From: an uncultured Opitutia bacterium
GTDB taxonomy: Bacteria; Verrucomicrobiota; Verrucomicrobiia; Opitutales; UBA953
Length of the DNA: 6,430 nt
Assembly (NCBI GenBank): GCA_903895475.1
Contig: CAITUF010000250.1
Span: 1 to 6,430 of the forward strand
Direction: 5' to 3'
Shown here: positions 5,250-6,430 of the stretch, piece after piece
Position numbering within the stretch: the stretch's first letter is position 1
Layout of the letters: every line of letters begins with the position of its first letter
Notes under the pieces: model-generated
The model's database searches: none
What the model saw: only the letters and a program-made list of their open reading frames with translations
Told to the model about the DNA's origin: nothing
Made by a program: the position numbers and the translations under genes

Positions 5250-6430
5250 ATGCGTCTCCTTTGTATCCTGTTGGCTGCCTGCCTCACTCCGTTCATGCCC
5301 CTCCAGGCGGAAGACTTCTCCGCTTGGTCTGGCCACGGTAGTGTCTGGCTGCTGACCGACAAGGAGGGCGCCAACCTGCCGGCCACGGCGGTGGTACGCG
5401 AGTTCCCGGTGTTGCTGCGTCTGCAGGGCGACACGTTCCCCTTTGGGGCGGTGCAGGCCAAGGGCGAGGACCTGCGCGTGACCGATGCCGCGGGCCGTAC
5501 CTTGGCGTTACAGATTGAATCATGGGACAAGGCCGCTGGCGAAGCGGTCGTGTGGGTGCGTGTTCCGGAAATCCGTGGTGCGACCCGTCAGGAACTCAAA
5601 CTGCACTGGGGCAATGCCCAAGCGAAGTCTGCTTCCGATGGCTCGAAGGTCTTCTCGCGTGATAATGGCTACCTTAGTGTCTGGCACATGGGACAGGAAG
5701 TTAAGGACGAGGTCGGCACACTACCTTCCAAGGTCGTTGGTACGAAGCCTGTGCCTGGCCTGATTGGCGAGGCGCGCTCGTTCGCCGGTAAAGAAGGTAT
5801 CTTCAGCGGTGATAAGATCGTCGGTTATCCGACGGACGCCTCCAGCCACACCACCTCGGCTTGGATCAAGCCTACGCGCAGCAACTCAACCATCATTTCC
5901 TGGGGTAACGAGGCGGGCGGCCGCGGTAGCAAGGTGCGATTTCAGCTTCGCGCCCCCCAGCACCTGCACATCGACAGTAATTTCTCCGATGTCGATGGAC
6001 CTTCAAACCTAGCGCCCGACGAGTGGCATTACGTCACGCATACTTACGATAAGAACGACGGCCGGCTCTACCTTGATGGTAAACTGGATGGCAAGGCCAG
6101 CCCGACGCTCAACATCAAGTCGCCGGCCCGTCTCTGGATTGGCGGCTGGTACGATGTTTATAGCTACGAAGGCGAAATGGATGAGGTGCGGGTCTCCTCG
6201 GTCGCGCGTTCACCAGAATGGGTACAGTTGGAGTATGCGAACCAAGTGAAGAACCAGAGCTTGGTCGGACACGTCGTCATGCAGGGCGGGGAGATTAGCC
6301 TTACCGCGGACCGCTTGGTGCTGAATCAAGGTGAAGCCGTGACCTACAAGGCCAATCTACCGGGAGCCTTATCGGTCAGCTGGATTGGCGCACAAGGTCA
6401 ACTCATCGCCGGCCGGATGGGCTTCAGTGA
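5250..6430 (+). CDS. Secreted DUF2341 and LamG-domain protein (3' end outside window)
   Basis: The frame is open from the ATG at 5250 to the right edge, giving 393 residues without a stop. A signal peptide (residues 1-20, ending MPLQA before EDFS) directs export. Residues about 48-135 match the DUF2341 pattern: EFPVLLRL, GEDLRVTDAAG, LQIESWD, VWVRVPEI, LKLHWGN and VF. Residues about 140-322 form a LamG/concanavalin A-like jelly roll, with YLSVWHMG, SAWIKPT, DEWHYVTHTYD, GRLYLDGKLDG, LWIGGW and GEMDEVRVSSVARS. The stretch after about 340 starts what looks like an Ig-like beta module. LamG folds usually bind glycans or adhere to surfaces; no catalytic site is visible. It is divergent from a sugar-sensor-type regulator, which may control it. 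Some PVC-group proteins of this architecture are, as I recall, associated with ExbB/TolQ-type proton channels; the missing 3' part would show whether that applies. Start choice rests on the signal peptide. Confidence 0.88.
   Translation, partial: MRLLCILLAACLTPFMPLQAEDFSAWSGHGSVWLLTDKEGANLPATAVVREFPVLLRLQGDTFPFGAVQAKGEDLRVTDAAGRTLALQIESWDKAAGEAVVWVRVPEIRGATRQELKLHWGNAQAKSASDGSKVFSRDNGYLSVWHMGQEVKDEVGTLPSKVVGTKPVPGLIGEARSFAGKEGIFSGDKIVGYPTDASSHTTSAWIKPTRSNSTIISWGNEAGGRGSKVRFQLRAPQHLHIDSNFSDVDGPSNLAPDEWHYVTHTYDKNDGRLYLDGKLDGKASPTLNIKSPARLWIGGWYDVYSYEGEMDEVRVSSVARSPEWVQLEYANQVKNQSLVGHVVMQGGEISLTADRLVLNQGEAVTYKANLPGALSVSWIGAQGQLIAGRMGFS

Noticed and set aside
5271..5282. Lipobox LAAC (residues 8-11) making the LamG protein a lipoprotein
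   Set aside because: The preceding segment is only ten residues, too short for a lipoprotein signal, and hydrophobic sequence continues to a normal signal peptidase I site at MPLQA.
5182..5355. Small protein starting at the ATG at 5182 with a hydrophobic N-terminus
   Set aside because: Most of it overlaps the LamG-protein signal-peptide region in another frame, which explains the hydrophobic look; no independent coding support.

Overview
The window reads as an ordinary chromosomal stretch of a moderately GC-rich bacterium, most likely of the Verrucomicrobiota (PVC group). That placement rests on gene style: a GntR-headed, LacI-type sensor regulator of the kind common in that phylum, secreted proteins built from LamG, DUF2341 and CBM6-like modules, and start codons without Shine-Dalgarno sequences. 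No taxonomic marker gene is present, so the assignment is an inference.

Layout, left to right. (1) The last 236 residues of a GlpQ-type glycerophosphodiester phosphodiesterase, entering from the left edge. (2) A 74-base gap, then a single-chain iron-sulfur L-serine dehydratase with its cluster cysteines and a Cys/Gly-rich tail. (3) Eleven bases later, a secreted protein with a transglutaminase-like Cys-His-Asp domain and a C-terminal CBM6-like beta-sandwich. These three genes share the plus strand, and the last two are probably co-transcribed. (4) Directly abutting with no intergenic base, and on the minus strand, a GntR/LacI-type regulator whose reading frame is broken by one base near 4516. 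(5) A 166-base divergent intergenic region with a plausible regulator promoter and palindromes. (6) A secreted DUF2341-LamG protein on the plus strand that starts at 5250 and runs off the right edge.

How they relate. GlpQ and serine dehydratase are catabolic enzymes (glycerophosphodiester and serine use). The regulator looks like a sugar-responsive repressor transcribed divergently from the LamG protein, which makes the LamG gene a natural target, though nothing in the sequence proves it. I found no mobile element, CRISPR array, RNA gene or clearly new defence or biosynthetic system. The most notable details are the one-base break in the regulator, a hairpin placed symmetrically over the zero-gap convergent stop codons, the Cys-rich tail of the serine dehydratase, and a pyrimidine-rich tract directly before all four start codons visible here.
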